Shown here piece by piece: positions 1-9,119 of a DNA stretch of 64,000 nt. Each line of letters begins with the position of its first letter. Position 1 is the first letter of the stretch. Position numbers and translations under genes: made by a program. The notes below the pieces were generated by a model. The model worked only from the letters and a program-made list of their open reading frames with translations, was not told the origin of the DNA and did no database searches. This DNA is from Paenibacillus kyungheensis. Lineage in GTDB: Bacteria > Bacillota > Bacilli > Paenibacillales > Paenibacillaceae. The stretch covers positions 1,154,001 through 1,218,000 of the forward strand of contig NZ_CP117416.1 in assembly GCF_028606985.1 (NCBI RefSeq). The letters are read 5' to 3'.

Positions 1-1191
1 GGAATTGAAGAATCGTTAACAGCGCGTTATGGAGTGACTTATAAATTATATTCCAGCAGTGATCCGAATACCGAATATTGGGAATTACTTGACGAAGATT
101 TGCGTCATAGTAGCACCGATGTAGAGCATGTTATTCGTATCTATGATCGATTGGAAGAACGTACTTTTGTCTATGATGGAGATCGTACAGAACCTGATTA
201 TTGTGTACATCCTTCAGTGATGAATAATGTATTTGCGTATGCGCAAGCAGGTGTAGCATTGGCACGTATGCCGGTATTCCGTCCGCATGGAGTCAGCAGT
301 GAAGATCTTGTTTTTGCAACAAGTGATGAATCGTTATTGAAATTTCTAGGGGATGTGCGTGTACGTCAGCGGGAGCAAAGTTTGCGTCGTGTGACGGTGT
401 TTACAGATACACGTCATGGCATCAATCGCCAAATGGAACCGGTGAGTCGTGCCGTTTCACGCGATGATGTGATTATGGCTCCAGAGATCAAACAAGATAT
501 TTATCGTTCGTTAGATCGCTTTTTTGCAGAAGATCGTTCTTTTTACAAAACGTATGATATTCCGTATAAACGTGGTATTTTACTATACGGGCATCCCGGT
601 AATGGTAAAACAACACTGGTAAAATCGATTGCTGGTAGTGTACCGGGACCTGTCGCGTACTGGCAGATTACAGAGTATACAAGCAGTGAATCGATCGAAG
701 AAGTGTTCGATGCGGCTGTGCGTATGACCCCGATGGTGCTTGTGATCGAAGATATCGACTCGATGCCCAAAGATGCACGTTCGTTCTTTTTGAATACATT
801 GGATGGAGCGACTTCCAAAGAAGGTGTATTTTTGATCGGAACGACTAACTATCCTGAAAAAATCGATCCCGGTTTGATGAATCGTGCGGGACGTTTTGAT
901 CGCGCTTATGAGATTATTTTGCCTGATGAGAAATTACGTGCAGAATTCTTTTATCGCAAACGTCTGCATGAATTTGCAGGAGACGATATAGTGCAGGAAA
1001 CAGCCAAGTTAACAGAAGGATTTACTTTTGCTCAACTGGGCGAATTGTATATCTCGGCAGCATTGCACTGGCATGAAGATGGTCAATTGGATATGAAAGA
1101 ATTGATTCAAGGACTTCGCGGTGAATTGGATAAAAGTCGCAAAGGTGTATGGCTTCATAATGGTGAAGGTCGAGTCGGTTTTCATTTCTAA
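1..1191 (+). CDS. AAA+ family ATPase, 5' end cut off by the window
   Basis: The reading frame is open from base 1, so the true start probably lies upstream; a GTG at 34 is the first start codon in the window but has no convincing ribosome site. The 396 visible residues hold one AAA+ module in the C-terminal half: Walker [10 protein letters not shown] at about residues 197-205, Walker B VLVIEDID about 50 residues later, and the second region of homology [20 protein letters not shown] with the arginine-finger context. The N-terminal ~180 residues match no domain I recognise. The family uses ATP to remodel or unfold partners; the substrate here is unknown. A terminator follows directly, so this is the last gene of its transcript. 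Confidence 0.8.
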   Translation, partial: GIEESLTARYGVTYKLYSSSDPNTEYWELLDEDLRHSSTDVEHVIRIYDRLEERTFVYDGDRTEPDYCVHPSVMNNVFAYAQAGVALARMPVFRPHGVSSEDLVFATSDESLLKFLGDVRVRQREQSLRRVTVFTDTRHGINRQMEPVSRAVSRDDVIMAPEIKQDIYRSLDRFFAEDRSFYKTYDIPYKRGILLYGHPGNGKTTLVKSIAGSVPGPVAYWQITEYTSSESIEEVFDAAVRMTPMVLVIEDIDSMPKDARSFFLNTLDGATSKEGVFLIGTTNYPEKIDPGLMNRAGRFDRAYEIILPDEKLRAEFFYRKRLHEFAGDDIVQETAKLTEGFTFAQLGELYISAALHWHEDGQLDMKELIQGLRGELDKSRKGVWLHNGEGRVGFHF

Positions 1192-1238
1192 GTAGCCTAT
1201 GATGATCGTAATAACGTTCTCTAATGATTGTTTTATAA

Positions 1239-1284
1239 AAGGATTGGAAAAGTAGAGTTTTTTACTTTTCTAGTCCTTTTTTTG
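1239..1284 (+). terminator. Rho-independent terminator after the AAA+ ATPase gene
   Basis: An imperfect inverted repeat (AGGATTGGAAAAGTA pairing with TACTTTTCTAGTCCT) is followed by seven T residues, 48 bases after the stop codon. Confidence 0.8.
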
Positions 1285-1570
1285 TGTGCTTAGCAAAAGT
1301 AATATATATGATTTACTACTAAATAGAAAAATATGAAATTTTCGGTATTATTATATGTAATTATTAGATTAAATAATCTATTTCTTATTAGATGCGATAT
1401 GAAAATAGAATCATAAAATACATCGTTAATCGTATATGGAATAAAAATACATAGAAATATATAATTGGATACATCGCAAAACAGTAACAGAAGATTAGCG
1501 ATAGAAAGGAGTATCGTTCAGTAAAAGGCTTGGGAATCTAAAGGGTAGAGCGATCACAATATAATCATTC
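1285..1570. other. AT-rich non-coding region upstream of the pectate lyase gene
   Basis: No credible gene is present. The region must contain the pectate lyase promoter. The one symmetric element I see is the 16-bp palindrome TAGATTAAATAATCTA at 1365-1380 (seven-base arms around AA), a possible operator. It differs from the ACAACGTTGT palindromes found downstream of the lyase gene. Confidence 0.4.
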
Positions 1571-1583
1571 AGGAGGGTATACA

Positions 1584-2750
1584 ATGATCAAAAGAAGTAA
1601 AACATCTTTCGCAGGGATGACGATGTCTTTCCTTAGTGTAATCATGTTATCCACATTGTTGTTTCCGGGACTCACAATGAGTTATACACATGCAGCATCA
1701 ACAGGTGGATATGCTACTACAACAGGTTCAAATGAAGCCGCTATAACAGTAACGACACTTGCTGAGTTGAAAAATGCATTTAATGCAGGTAAACATCATA
1801 TTGTGATCAAAGGCAATATTTATGGTGGAGCCAAGCCATTAACACTTACGTTTGCTACAACCAATTGGAATAATACAACGATCGAAGGGGCAAGCGGTGG
1901 AGGAGCAGTATTACAAAATATTCAGTTAAAATTTAGTGGCGAAAATCTTCCAGCAGGAACAAATATCGAAAATGTAGTGATCAAAAATATTACGTTCTAC
2001 GGAAATATTAAAGATTTGCAAAACCTAAGTGGAGCAGATACACAGCCCGGTGGGATAGGCACCAACTATTTGGGAGTCTCTTTCCGCCGCACAAGCAATA
2101 TTTTGGTAGATCATGTCACTATGTATAATATCAGCGATGATTTATTTGTGATCTCGCAAGGTTCTGATTATGCGACTTTGTCAAACAGTCACTTTTATTT
2201 TACAGATAGCTGGTTAAAAATGAATCCTAATCCAATCTGGAACTGGGTAGGAAGCAATCAAGATTTGGCTTCTGAACGGTTGGCATTGATTATCGGCTCT
2301 AACAAAAATGATTCGTATACTTATGGTGGTGGCAAATTACATGTGACTATGCATCACAACTGGTTCGGCCCTAATCTAAAAGGACGTCCATTGTTACGTG
2401 GATATGTGCATATGTATGATAACTACTTTGATAACAGTACAACACCATCAGGCAATAATGCACAAGGTTATTCACAACAACAATATAATGCAGCACAGAT
2501 TGGTAGTGGAGGTAATATTTTTTCGGAAAATAACTATTTTTACAAAACCAATAACAGCCATCAAATTGGTCTAGACAGTAATGGAGATGCTTATAAATTT
2601 TATGAACGTAACAATGTGTATAATGCAGTTACAGGAACATCGGCCACAGGAGCAGCATTTCCAGGTGGAACGTCATTCCCGTATAGTTATTCGTTAGACC
2701 CGGCAGCCAATGTACCGAATCTAGTACAAGCGAATGCAGGCCCTAAATAA
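1584..2750 (+). CDS. Secreted pectate lyase, polysaccharide lyase family 1
   Basis: A 388-residue protein with a typical signal peptide (basic start, hydrophobic stretch, THAA cleavage context near residue 38), so it is exported. The rest is a parallel beta-helix of the PL1 type: NILVDHVTMYNISDDLF with its conserved Asp residues (calcium site in the family), then LHVTMHHNWFGPNLKGRPLLR and VHMYDNYF. The R-rich active-site segment reads GRPLLR (residues 267-272) where many PL1 enzymes have RxPxxR, so the first Arg is displaced by one. The family cleaves polygalacturonate by beta-elimination. AGGAGGG at 1571-1577 fixes the start. The transporter and pectinesterase that follow fit use of the released oligogalacturonides. 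Confidence 0.9.
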   Translation: MIKRSKTSFAGMTMSFLSVIMLSTLLFPGLTMSYTHAASTGGYATTTGSNEAAITVTTLAELKNAFNAGKHHIVIKGNIYGGAKPLTLTFATTNWNNTTIEGASGGGAVLQNIQLKFSGENLPAGTNIENVVIKNITFYGNIKDLQNLSGADTQPGGIGTNYLGVSFRRTSNILVDHVTMYNISDDLFVISQGSDYATLSNSHFYFTDSWLKMNPNPIWNWVGSNQDLASERLALIIGSNKNDSYTYGGGKLHVTMHHNWFGPNLKGRPLLRGYVHMYDNYFDNSTTPSGNNAQGYSQQQYNAAQIGSGGNIFSENNYFYKTNNSHQIGLDSNGDAYKFYERNNVYNAVTGTSATGAAFPGGTSFPYSYSLDPAANVPNLVQANAGPK

Positions 2751-2817
2751 CAAGCAGGTAATTCATAAGAGAATGATTGTCAAAAACAGAAGAGTCTGCT
2801 AGAATAAACAAAAATGA

Positions 2818-2832
2818 ATGTAAGCGTATTCA
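2818..2832 (+). promoter_or_regulatory. Catabolite-responsive element (cre) upstream of the pectin transporter
   Basis: ATGTAAGCGTATTCA matches the cre consensus WTGNAANCGNWNNCW at every position. It lies 222 bases before the first permease gene, suggesting CcpA repression when preferred sugars are present. Confidence 0.75.
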
Positions 2833-2844
2833 TAAATAATAAAT

Positions 2845-2858
2845 TTACAACGTTGTAA
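2845..2858 (+). promoter_or_regulatory. LacI-type operator, copy 1
   Basis: The perfect 14-bp palindrome TTACAACGTTGTAA has a central CG, like LacI/GalR-family operators. A second copy lies 136 bases downstream. The LacI regulator encoded at 6734-7705 is the obvious candidate binder (inference). Confidence 0.65.
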
Positions 2859-2981
2859 TTACAAAAAGTGAAAAGGATAATGCAAAATAAAAAGAATAAT
2901 TGTGCTGAATCTATTGCTTTTAAAATGAGAATATAGAACACCATCACTTTATATTTTGCTTATCCTTTTATTTTTATATCA

Positions 2982-3001
2982 AAATTACAACGTTGTAATT
3001 T
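2982..3001 (+). promoter_or_regulatory. LacI-type operator, copy 2
   Basis: A perfect 20-bp palindrome, AAATTACAACGTTGTAATTT, contains the same 14-bp core as copy 1 and lies 54 bases before the first permease gene. The centres of the two copies are 140 bp apart, which would allow looping by a tetrameric or paired repressor. Confidence 0.7.
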
Positions 3002-3054
3002 AGTAAACTATTCAAAGATATACCGATGAAAGTAGTGAAAGGGAGTGGTCTGTA

Positions 3055-3972
3055 GTGGGTCAAAAAGCAATCTCATTTATGAAATTGGTCAAGCGGGATA
3101 AGTACTTGTTGATTATGTTTGCACCTGTTTTTGTGTATTATGTGATTTTTATGTATATTCCTATGCCCGGTGTACTGATTGCTTTCAAAAATTTTACGCC
3201 AGGACATGGCATTTTCGGTGGAGACTGGGTAGGGTTGCAATGGTTTGCTCAATTTGTTCACTCTATTTACTTCTGGCGGTTGTTACGCAATACGTTTTTA
3301 CTCGCTTTTTTACCTCTACTTTTTGGATTCGGTATTCCTATTTTATTCGCGGTATGTATTGTTGAGATCAAAAATCAAGTGTTTAAACGATTTGCTCAAA
3401 CGATTACGTATTTACCTCATTTTATATCTACAGTCGTCGTTGCCGGTATGTTAATCAATTTTTTATCCCCAGCTGATGGAATTGTGAATACATTGTTAGC
3501 AAGATTCGGTTTTGAAAAAGTGAATTTTATGATGGAAGCAGGTTGGTTTCGAACGATTTTTACCAGTTCTGAAATCTGGCAAAGTTTTGGGTTTAGCTCT
3601 ATTATCTATATCGCTGCTATTATGAGCATCGATCCTGAAATGTATGATTCCGGCAAAATTGATGGTGTTAGCAAATTTCAAGAATTATGGCATCTGACAT
3701 TACCAAGTATCAAGCCTACGATTGTTATTTTATTGCTGTTATCTCTGGGTGGGATTATGAGTGTCGGGTTTGAAAAAGTATATTTACTCTACAACGGTGC
3801 AACCTATGAGACAGCAGATGTATTATCCACCTATGTATATCGTATGGGTATAGAAGGGCAAAATTATGGATTTGCGACAGCGGTCGGTTTGTTTAATTCT
3901 ATTATTACATTTGTGCTTGTGTTCACAGTGAACCGGATAACAAGACGTATGACTAATATGTCTCTCTGGTAG
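3055..3972 (+). CDS. CUT1 sugar ABC transporter permease, LplB type
   Basis: A 305-residue inner-membrane protein with about six hydrophobic segments. It has the binding-protein-dependent permease signature (EAA loop) DGVSKFQELWHLTLPSIKPT near residue 203, which docks onto the ATPase. The N-terminus (APVFVYYVIFMYIPMPGVLIAF) is typical of LplB/YteP permeases. It begins at GTG 3055 after an AAAGGGAG ribosome site. With the next two genes it forms a CUT1 importer, probably for pectin-derived oligogalacturonides. No ATPase gene lies in the cluster; such systems usually share an MsmX-type ATPase encoded elsewhere. Confidence 0.88.
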   Translation: MGQKAISFMKLVKRDKYLLIMFAPVFVYYVIFMYIPMPGVLIAFKNFTPGHGIFGGDWVGLQWFAQFVHSIYFWRLLRNTFLLAFLPLLFGFGIPILFAVCIVEIKNQVFKRFAQTITYLPHFISTVVVAGMLINFLSPADGIVNTLLARFGFEKVNFMMEAGWFRTIFTSSEIWQSFGFSSIIYIAAIMSIDPEMYDSGKIDGVSKFQELWHLTLPSIKPTIVILLLLSLGGIMSVGFEKVYLLYNGATYETADVLSTYVYRMGIEGQNYGFATAVGLFNSIITFVLVFTVNRITRRMTNMSLW

Positions 3973-4011
3973 TTTTGTACATGGTAGCCAGAGTACCTAA
4001 AGGAGACGCAC

Positions 4012-4959
4012 ATGAAAAAATCTATGCTCGAAAGTCCGCATCGGTCGTATGTGAAGATCAACAGCGATACATTTACACCTAAAAAATCATTAAGCGATCG
4101 TACATTTTATGGATTGATTTATGTTATGACGATTGTGGCGATTATAGTGACTTTCTATCCATTCTTGTATGTACTGAGTATTTCATTTAGTTCTGTAGAA
4201 GCGATTGATCAGCAGAAAGTCATTTTATTTCCGGTAGGCTTTACATTGTCTGGTTACAAAATGGTGTTGCAGTATCAAGAGCTGTGGGTCTCCTTTTACA
4301 ATACACTCTGGTATACGGTTGTAGGGACTGTACTCAATATTTTATTTACCTGTTTGGCGGCATTTCCTTTATCCAGACCTCGATTTTTTTTACGTCGCAA
4401 ATTGAATTTTTTTATCGCGTTTACAATGTACTTTTCCGGTGGATTGATCCCTGTGTATATGTTAATTACTTCGTTAGGGTTATACAATACACGCTGGGCT
4501 ATGGTGTTACCTGTGCTGGTGATTACATTTAATGTCATGATCTGTCGATCTGCTTTTGAAGGCATACCGAATGAAATATTTGAGAGCGCTAACATTGATG
4601 GAGCAAACGATATTACTATGTTATTTAAATTAGCAATTCCGATCATTAAGCCTACACTGGCTGTATTGACTCTATATTATGCAGTCTATCACTGGAATAA
4701 CTTTTTCTCGGCTCTCCTGTATCTGGGGCAACAGGATTTGCAACCGCTACAGATGTTTTTACGCAGAGTGTTAATTATGGCTTCGCCTGAAGTGATGCAG
4801 AAAATGGGCGGATCAATGTCTACCAGTGCGTTAGCAGTATCTACATTACAGGTACGTTATGTTTCTATTGTAGTGAGCATTTTGCCAATTGTAACGATCT
4901 ATCCTTTTATTCAACGTTATTTTGTCAAAGGAATTACGTTGGGTGCGGTAAAAGGATAA
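4012..4959 (+). CDS. CUT1 sugar ABC transporter permease, YtcP type
   Basis: A 315-residue membrane protein, partner of the preceding permease, from which it is separated by 39 bases. It has six predicted membrane segments, an EAA loop INGANDIT-like region (NIDGANDITMLFKLAIPIIK, near residue 195) and the C-terminal IYPFIQRYFVKGITLGAVKG that is almost diagnostic of YtcP/LplC proteins. AAAGGAGA at about 4000-4007 is the ribosome site. It forms the second half of the transmembrane channel of the pectin-fragment importer. Confidence 0.88.
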   Translation: MKKSMLESPHRSYVKINSDTFTPKKSLSDRTFYGLIYVMTIVAIIVTFYPFLYVLSISFSSVEAIDQQKVILFPVGFTLSGYKMVLQYQELWVSFYNTLWYTVVGTVLNILFTCLAAFPLSRPRFFLRRKLNFFIAFTMYFSGGLIPVYMLITSLGLYNTRWAMVLPVLVITFNVMICRSAFEGIPNEIFESANIDGANDITMLFKLAIPIIKPTLAVLTLYYAVYHWNNFFSALLYLGQQDLQPLQMFLRRVLIMASPEVMQKMGGSMSTSALAVSTLQVRYVSIVVSILPIVTIYPFIQRYFVKGITLGAVKG

Positions 4960-5027
4960 GCGGCTAGTGATATGCGAGATTCGATGGAATATGTGAGTTT
5001 GGTATGATCATAAAGGGGGCAAGCAGG

Positions 5028-6617
5028 ATGAAAGCCAAAAAAGTAAGCAAACTGGTATTGGTCACAATGTTAGCAGCAAGTCTGGCAGGTTGTAACAGTG
5101 GAAGCAATGGATCACAGACAAGTGCAGCGGTCGAAGCGGAGCCGAACTTTACATATACAGGGAAAGGACCTGTGACAGCGATCAAAGATGCCGAATTGTC
5201 TGTACTTGCGACCAATGCTTGGACAACCAATGTGGATTTGGCTCATGCTAAGATCGTACAGCAAATTACAGATAATGCCGGTATTAAAGTGAATTGGGAT
5301 CTGATTCCGCCTCAAAACTATGCTGATGCTGTTAATCCAAGACTTGCCGCAGGAGTAGACTTACCAGATATTATTTATATGCCTGATCAAGATCAATTAA
5401 TGAAATATATCAATAGTGGTATTGTGATTCCGATCGATGAACTGTACGAAAAATACGGAGTGAATTTGAAAACAATCTATGAGCAATCTCCTGATGTCAA
5501 AGCCAGTCTAACTACGCCTAATGGTAAAATGTATTATGTACCCCAGCAGACACTTACCAAAAACTATATGCCTGTATTTATGGTTAATGAACGCTGGCTA
5601 AAAACTCTAGGTCTGCAAGAACCGACAACTCTAGATGAATTTACAGAGATGTTACGTCAATTCAAAACAAAAGATCCGAATCAAAATGGCAAAGCAGACG
5701 AGATTCCAATGTCGATGGAACCCAAGTTTTTAGAAATGGCATTTGGCCCTGTATTTGGAATAGATTTGTCGAATCAATTTTATGCAGATGATCAAGGAAA
5801 AGTGCATTTTAGTTATAATGAACCTGCTTACAAGCAATACTTAACTTACCTGAACAGTCTATACAAAGAAGGATTATTAGGTGTCGATTATGCAAGTACG
5901 ACCAGCGATCAGGTGACTTCAAGAATTTCACAAAATGTAACCGGAGCTACGTTTAATTTTAGCTGGTATATGTCGATGGTCTATAGTCCATTATTTAAAG
6001 ATTACAATCCAAAAGAACCTATATTCAAAGGAATTTTACCACTTAAAGGGCCGAATGGAGATCAATTTTATATTGGGCGTACGCCTGTCAGTGGAATTTT
6101 TGGAATTTCAAGAGATAGTAAAAATCCTGCATTAGCTTTTAAATTTCTAGACTATGCTGTTAGCGAAGAAGCACAGACGTATTACACTTGGGGTATCAAA
6201 GATGATACGTATACCGACAAAGATGGCAAAAAACAGTTTACAGCTAAAGGTCGAGATAATGATTATATCCAAAAGCTAGGGATTGGGCCTGTGAATCTAC
6301 CTAATATTCAATCAGCCGAATCTGCTGATGCATTAGTTCCGGAATGGCATTCGCAATTAGACAAAAAATTAGAACCGTATATCCATGCTCCTTTTCCGTT
6401 TGTATATGCTCTTCCAGAAGAAGCGAGTACAGATAGTATGGCGATGCCTGATATTACTACGTATGTAGAAGAAATGAATTTCAAATTTGTCAGTGGTAGT
6501 CTGGGATTAGATCAATTCGATAGTTATCTTAGTACTCTCAAAAGTATGAATATCGATCAAGTTATTGCTAACAAACAAGCTCAGTATGATCGCTATCTGG
6601 CAGCTCAGAAAAAATAA
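5028..6617 (+). CDS. Lipoprotein solute-binding protein of the pectin-fragment importer
   Basis: The start is ATG 5028, eight bases after AAAGGGGG; an upstream in-frame ATG at 5004 lacks a ribosome site. The 529-residue product has a lipoprotein signal peptide with lipobox LAGC near residue 22, so it would be anchored on the outer face of the membrane. The body is an LplA/YtcQ-type extracellular solute-binding protein (DLPDIIYMPD, NGKADEIPMSM, and SEEAQTYYTWGIKDDTYT near the C-terminus). It should deliver an oligosaccharide to the two permeases just upstream. The ligand is inferred from the neighbouring pectate lyase and pectinesterase genes. Confidence 0.87.
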   Translation: MKAKKVSKLVLVTMLAASLAGCNSGSNGSQTSAAVEAEPNFTYTGKGPVTAIKDAELSVLATNAWTTNVDLAHAKIVQQITDNAGIKVNWDLIPPQNYADAVNPRLAAGVDLPDIIYMPDQDQLMKYINSGIVIPIDELYEKYGVNLKTIYEQSPDVKASLTTPNGKMYYVPQQTLTKNYMPVFMVNERWLKTLGLQEPTTLDEFTEMLRQFKTKDPNQNGKADEIPMSMEPKFLEMAFGPVFGIDLSNQFYADDQGKVHFSYNEPAYKQYLTYLNSLYKEGLLGVDYASTTSDQVTSRISQNVTGATFNFSWYMSMVYSPLFKDYNPKEPIFKGILPLKGPNGDQFYIGRTPVSGIFGISRDSKNPALAFKFLDYAVSEEAQTYYTWGIKDDTYTDKDGKKQFTAKGRDNDYIQKLGIGPVNLPNIQSAESADALVPEWHSQLDKKLEPYIHAPFPFVYALPEEASTDSMAMPDITTYVEEMNFKFVSGSLGLDQFDSYLSTLKSMNIDQVIANKQAQYDRYLAAQKK

Positions 6618-6733
6618 TGTAATCTTATTTATAGGGTAGAGATTTGGGAAATATTTCATTCAACCTATATAATAGAAGAAGAACAAAGTATTGCCCATCT
6701 GCTCCTGATCGTTTACGAAAAAGAAGGTGTTAT

Positions 6734-7705
6734 ATGATTACTATTAAAGACATCGCTAAGCTAGCAGGAGTTAGCTATAGCACTGTGTCCAAAGCATTAA
6801 ATCATGATCCACGTATCAAACACACGACACGTGAGAAAGTACTGGCTGTAGCGGAAAAGCATCATTATCGCAAAAATATTATGGCACAACAGTTATCTTC
6901 AGGCAGAAGTAATATAATCGGATTTGTATTGGATGAACTGAATAATCCGTTATTTGCTAACATATCCGGTAATCTTCATGCAGAATTAAAAAAATTAGGG
7001 TATCAAATGATTTTGGTAGTGGCTGATGAAGGTATGGATGTATTAGATCATTTACGAGTAGACGGATGTATTTTCTGGGATTATGAAATGACCGATCGAG
7101 CAGCATTCTGGCAACGATTTGCCAATATTCAAATCCCTTGTTTTGTACTAGGAACCGATGATTCACCTAATTCTCCATATATCAAAATTGACCGTAAAGA
7201 AGGTATTTACAAAGCGGTAGAACATCTTAAAAACAATGGACATACAGAGATTGGATTTATCGGTAATTCTCAACCGATCAAGCTAGAAGGCTATCGTGAA
7301 GCATTACAACGTACAGGATTGGAATGGAATGAAGATTATATATTACCGGCATACTCTTCATGGGAAGATGGGTATTTTGCGATTCGGAATTATAAGTGGA
7401 CTTCCACATCGCCGACAGCTTTTATCGGATTGAACAATATGGTCACACGTGGTGCTCTGCGTGCTTTGCTGGAAGCGGGTTATAAAGTACCATCGGATAT
7501 TTCTTTAATTGGTTATGATGATCTTCCTGATATGCAATATGCAGAAGTAGCGTTGACTACGATTGGACCACCATTAGATGAGCTAGCTATTCAAGCGGCT
7601 GAATTGATTGTGGCTTTAATTCGAGGAGAAGAGGTTCAATATCCTGTAATTATTCAGCCACAGTTATATCATCGTCAATCAGTTGCTTCATACAAAGCTA
7701 CATAA
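6734..7705 (+). CDS. LacI-family transcriptional regulator of the pectin locus
   Basis: ATG 6734 after AAGAAGGTG gives a 323-residue protein starting MITIKDIAKLAGVSYSTVSK, the canonical LacI helix-turn-helix and hinge (residues 1-60). A periplasmic-binding-protein-like effector domain follows (IGFVLDELNNPLFANI, HTEIGFIGNS, ISLIGYDDLPDMQYAEVALT). Longer upstream reading (from 6644) adds non-family sequence and is unlikely. It lies between the binding-protein gene and the pectinesterase gene, in the same direction. It most likely represses the locus through the two ACAACGTTGT palindromes at 2845 and 2982, with an oligogalacturonide-type inducer (inference). Confidence 0.88.
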   Translation: MITIKDIAKLAGVSYSTVSKALNHDPRIKHTTREKVLAVAEKHHYRKNIMAQQLSSGRSNIIGFVLDELNNPLFANISGNLHAELKKLGYQMILVVADEGMDVLDHLRVDGCIFWDYEMTDRAAFWQRFANIQIPCFVLGTDDSPNSPYIKIDRKEGIYKAVEHLKNNGHTEIGFIGNSQPIKLEGYREALQRTGLEWNEDYILPAYSSWEDGYFAIRNYKWTSTSPTAFIGLNNMVTRGALRALLEAGYKVPSDISLIGYDDLPDMQYAEVALTTIGPPLDELAIQAAELIVALIRGEEVQYPVIIQPQLYHRQSVASYKAT

Positions 7706-7721
7706 GTGAGGAGGGTGAACT

Positions 7722-8759
7722 GTGCGGGATATTCCAGCTTCATTATTGGAAGTAACCGTTGCTTTGGATGGGAGCGGTGACTACACTAGCATCCAGCGTG
7801 CTATTGATGAGATACCACATCAGCGTGAATATCCTACTGTTATATATATTCAGGCTGGAACGTATTACGAAAAGCTTCATATTGAAAAGCCGTTTGTTCG
7901 TTTGATCGGTGATCCTGATCAACCTACTGTTATTGTGTATGATGATTATGCACGCAAAACATTTCCTGACGGATCGCTCTATCATACTTTTTATTCCTAT
8001 ACTGTATTTGTAGGTAGTGATGATTTTAGAGCAGAACATCTATCTTTTATCAACAGCGCAGGTGCAGGCGAACAAGTAGGGCAAGCTTTGGCGATGTATG
8101 TGGATAGTGATCGAGCTAGTTTTTATAACTGTCGGTTTATTGGACAGCAAGATACATTATTCACAGGTCCATTACCACCTCAGCCAATCGATCGTAGTAC
8201 ATTTGGTGGCCCGCGTGAAGGTGTACCTCGCCATTATCAACGGCAATATTATAAGCACTGTTATATAGAAGGAAATATTGATTTTATTTTCGGCTCAGCG
8301 ACTGCTGTATTTGATGAGTGTGAAATTTTTGCTAGAAAACGTGAAAGTCTGTCTACCTTATCTCAGGATGCGGAGGGTAGTCATGAACCAGTGATACATG
8401 GCTGGTTAACAGCGGCTTCCACACCAGAAGATGTGCAATACGGATATGTATTTTTGGATTGCCAGTTAACCAGTGATGCACCACCACATAGCTTTTATTT
8501 AGGTAGACCGTGGCGTAATTATGCTAAAGTGGCATGGATCAGATGTCATATAGGAGCTCATATTCATCCTACAGGTTGGGATAACTGGAATAAGCCTGAA
8601 GCAGAATCTACGGTTGTATATCAAGAGTATAATAATGAGGGTGCAGGTGCTTCTATTAAAGATCGAGTATCGTGGAGTTACTTATTAGATAGTACAGATG
8701 CAGAAAATTATACTGTCGAACATATTTTGGCAGGTGACGATGGTTGGGTACCCAAATAA
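7722..8759 (+). CDS. Pectinesterase (carbohydrate esterase family 8) without signal peptide
   Basis: GTG 7722, preceded by GAGGAGGG, starts a 345-residue protein that goes straight into the CE8 fold (VALDGSGDYTSIQRAIDEIP). Family signatures are present: GQQDTLFTG with acid/base Asp 144, GNIDFIFGSATAVF with nucleophile Asp 187, and LGRPWRNYAKVAW with Arg 262 and Trp 264. CE8 enzymes remove methyl esters from galacturonate. There is no signal peptide, so it probably acts in the cytoplasm on imported methylated oligogalacturonides, which fits its place after the importer genes. It is separated from the LacI gene by 16 bases. Confidence 0.88.
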   Translation: MRDIPASLLEVTVALDGSGDYTSIQRAIDEIPHQREYPTVIYIQAGTYYEKLHIEKPFVRLIGDPDQPTVIVYDDYARKTFPDGSLYHTFYSYTVFVGSDDFRAEHLSFINSAGAGEQVGQALAMYVDSDRASFYNCRFIGQQDTLFTGPLPPQPIDRSTFGGPREGVPRHYQRQYYKHCYIEGNIDFIFGSATAVFDECEIFARKRESLSTLSQDAEGSHEPVIHGWLTAASTPEDVQYGYVFLDCQLTSDAPPHSFYLGRPWRNYAKVAWIRCHIGAHIHPTGWDNWNKPEAESTVVYQEYNNEGAGASIKDRVSWSYLLDSTDAENYTVEHILAGDDGWVPK

Positions 8760-8857
8760 TTAACCATTTATAGTATCTATACTTGGCAGGAGAAGCGCGA
8801 CTTCATTTAATAAAACTATAATTTTACCAAGCCCAATCCTTTAAAAGGTATAACGTA

Positions 8858-8891
8858 AAGTCCTGAATGATAATATTCAGGACTTTTTTTC
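8858..8891 (+). terminator. Terminator of the pectin locus
   Basis: AGTCCTGAAT pairs with ATTCAGGACT around a six-base loop, followed by seven T residues. It lies about 100 bases after the pectinesterase stop codon. Confidence 0.88.
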
Positions 8892-9043
8892 GATTGGATT
8901 TTAAGTGAATAACAATCAAAAAGCCTTGTATAAAGGTGTTAACCATATTAAAGTAATATAAAAGTTTGAGCACGCATTTGACGCAATAAAAGAGCAATTT
9001 GTTATAAAATGATCGTTTATTCGTCATATTACCTAAAAAAGGT
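8892..9043. other. Non-coding region upstream of the nucleoside importer
   Basis: No gene is seen. I looked for a purine riboswitch or other leader structure because a nucleoside transporter follows, and found nothing convincing; only the promoter at 9044-9072 stands out. Confidence 0.4.
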
Positions 9044-9072
9044 TTGACAAAAGGCGACAAATTTCTTAGGAT
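9044..9072 (+). promoter_or_regulatory. Sigma-A-type promoter for the nucleoside importer operon
   Basis: TTGACA at 9044-9049 and TAGGAT at 9067-9072 are separated by 17 bases, 48 bases before the start codon of the binding-protein gene. Confidence 0.7.
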
Positions 9073-9119
9073 TAGTGAAAACATACGTTAAATTTGGATG
9101 GAATGGGGAATAAAAAAGA

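Noticed and set aside
6644-6733. N-terminal extension of the LacI regulator
   Set aside because: The 30 extra residues do not belong to the family, and ATG 6734 has a proper ribosome site right before the helix-turn-helix.
8892-9119. Purine riboswitch before the nucleoside importer
   Set aside because: No three-way-junction pattern or terminator/antiterminator pair was found; only a plain promoter is visible.
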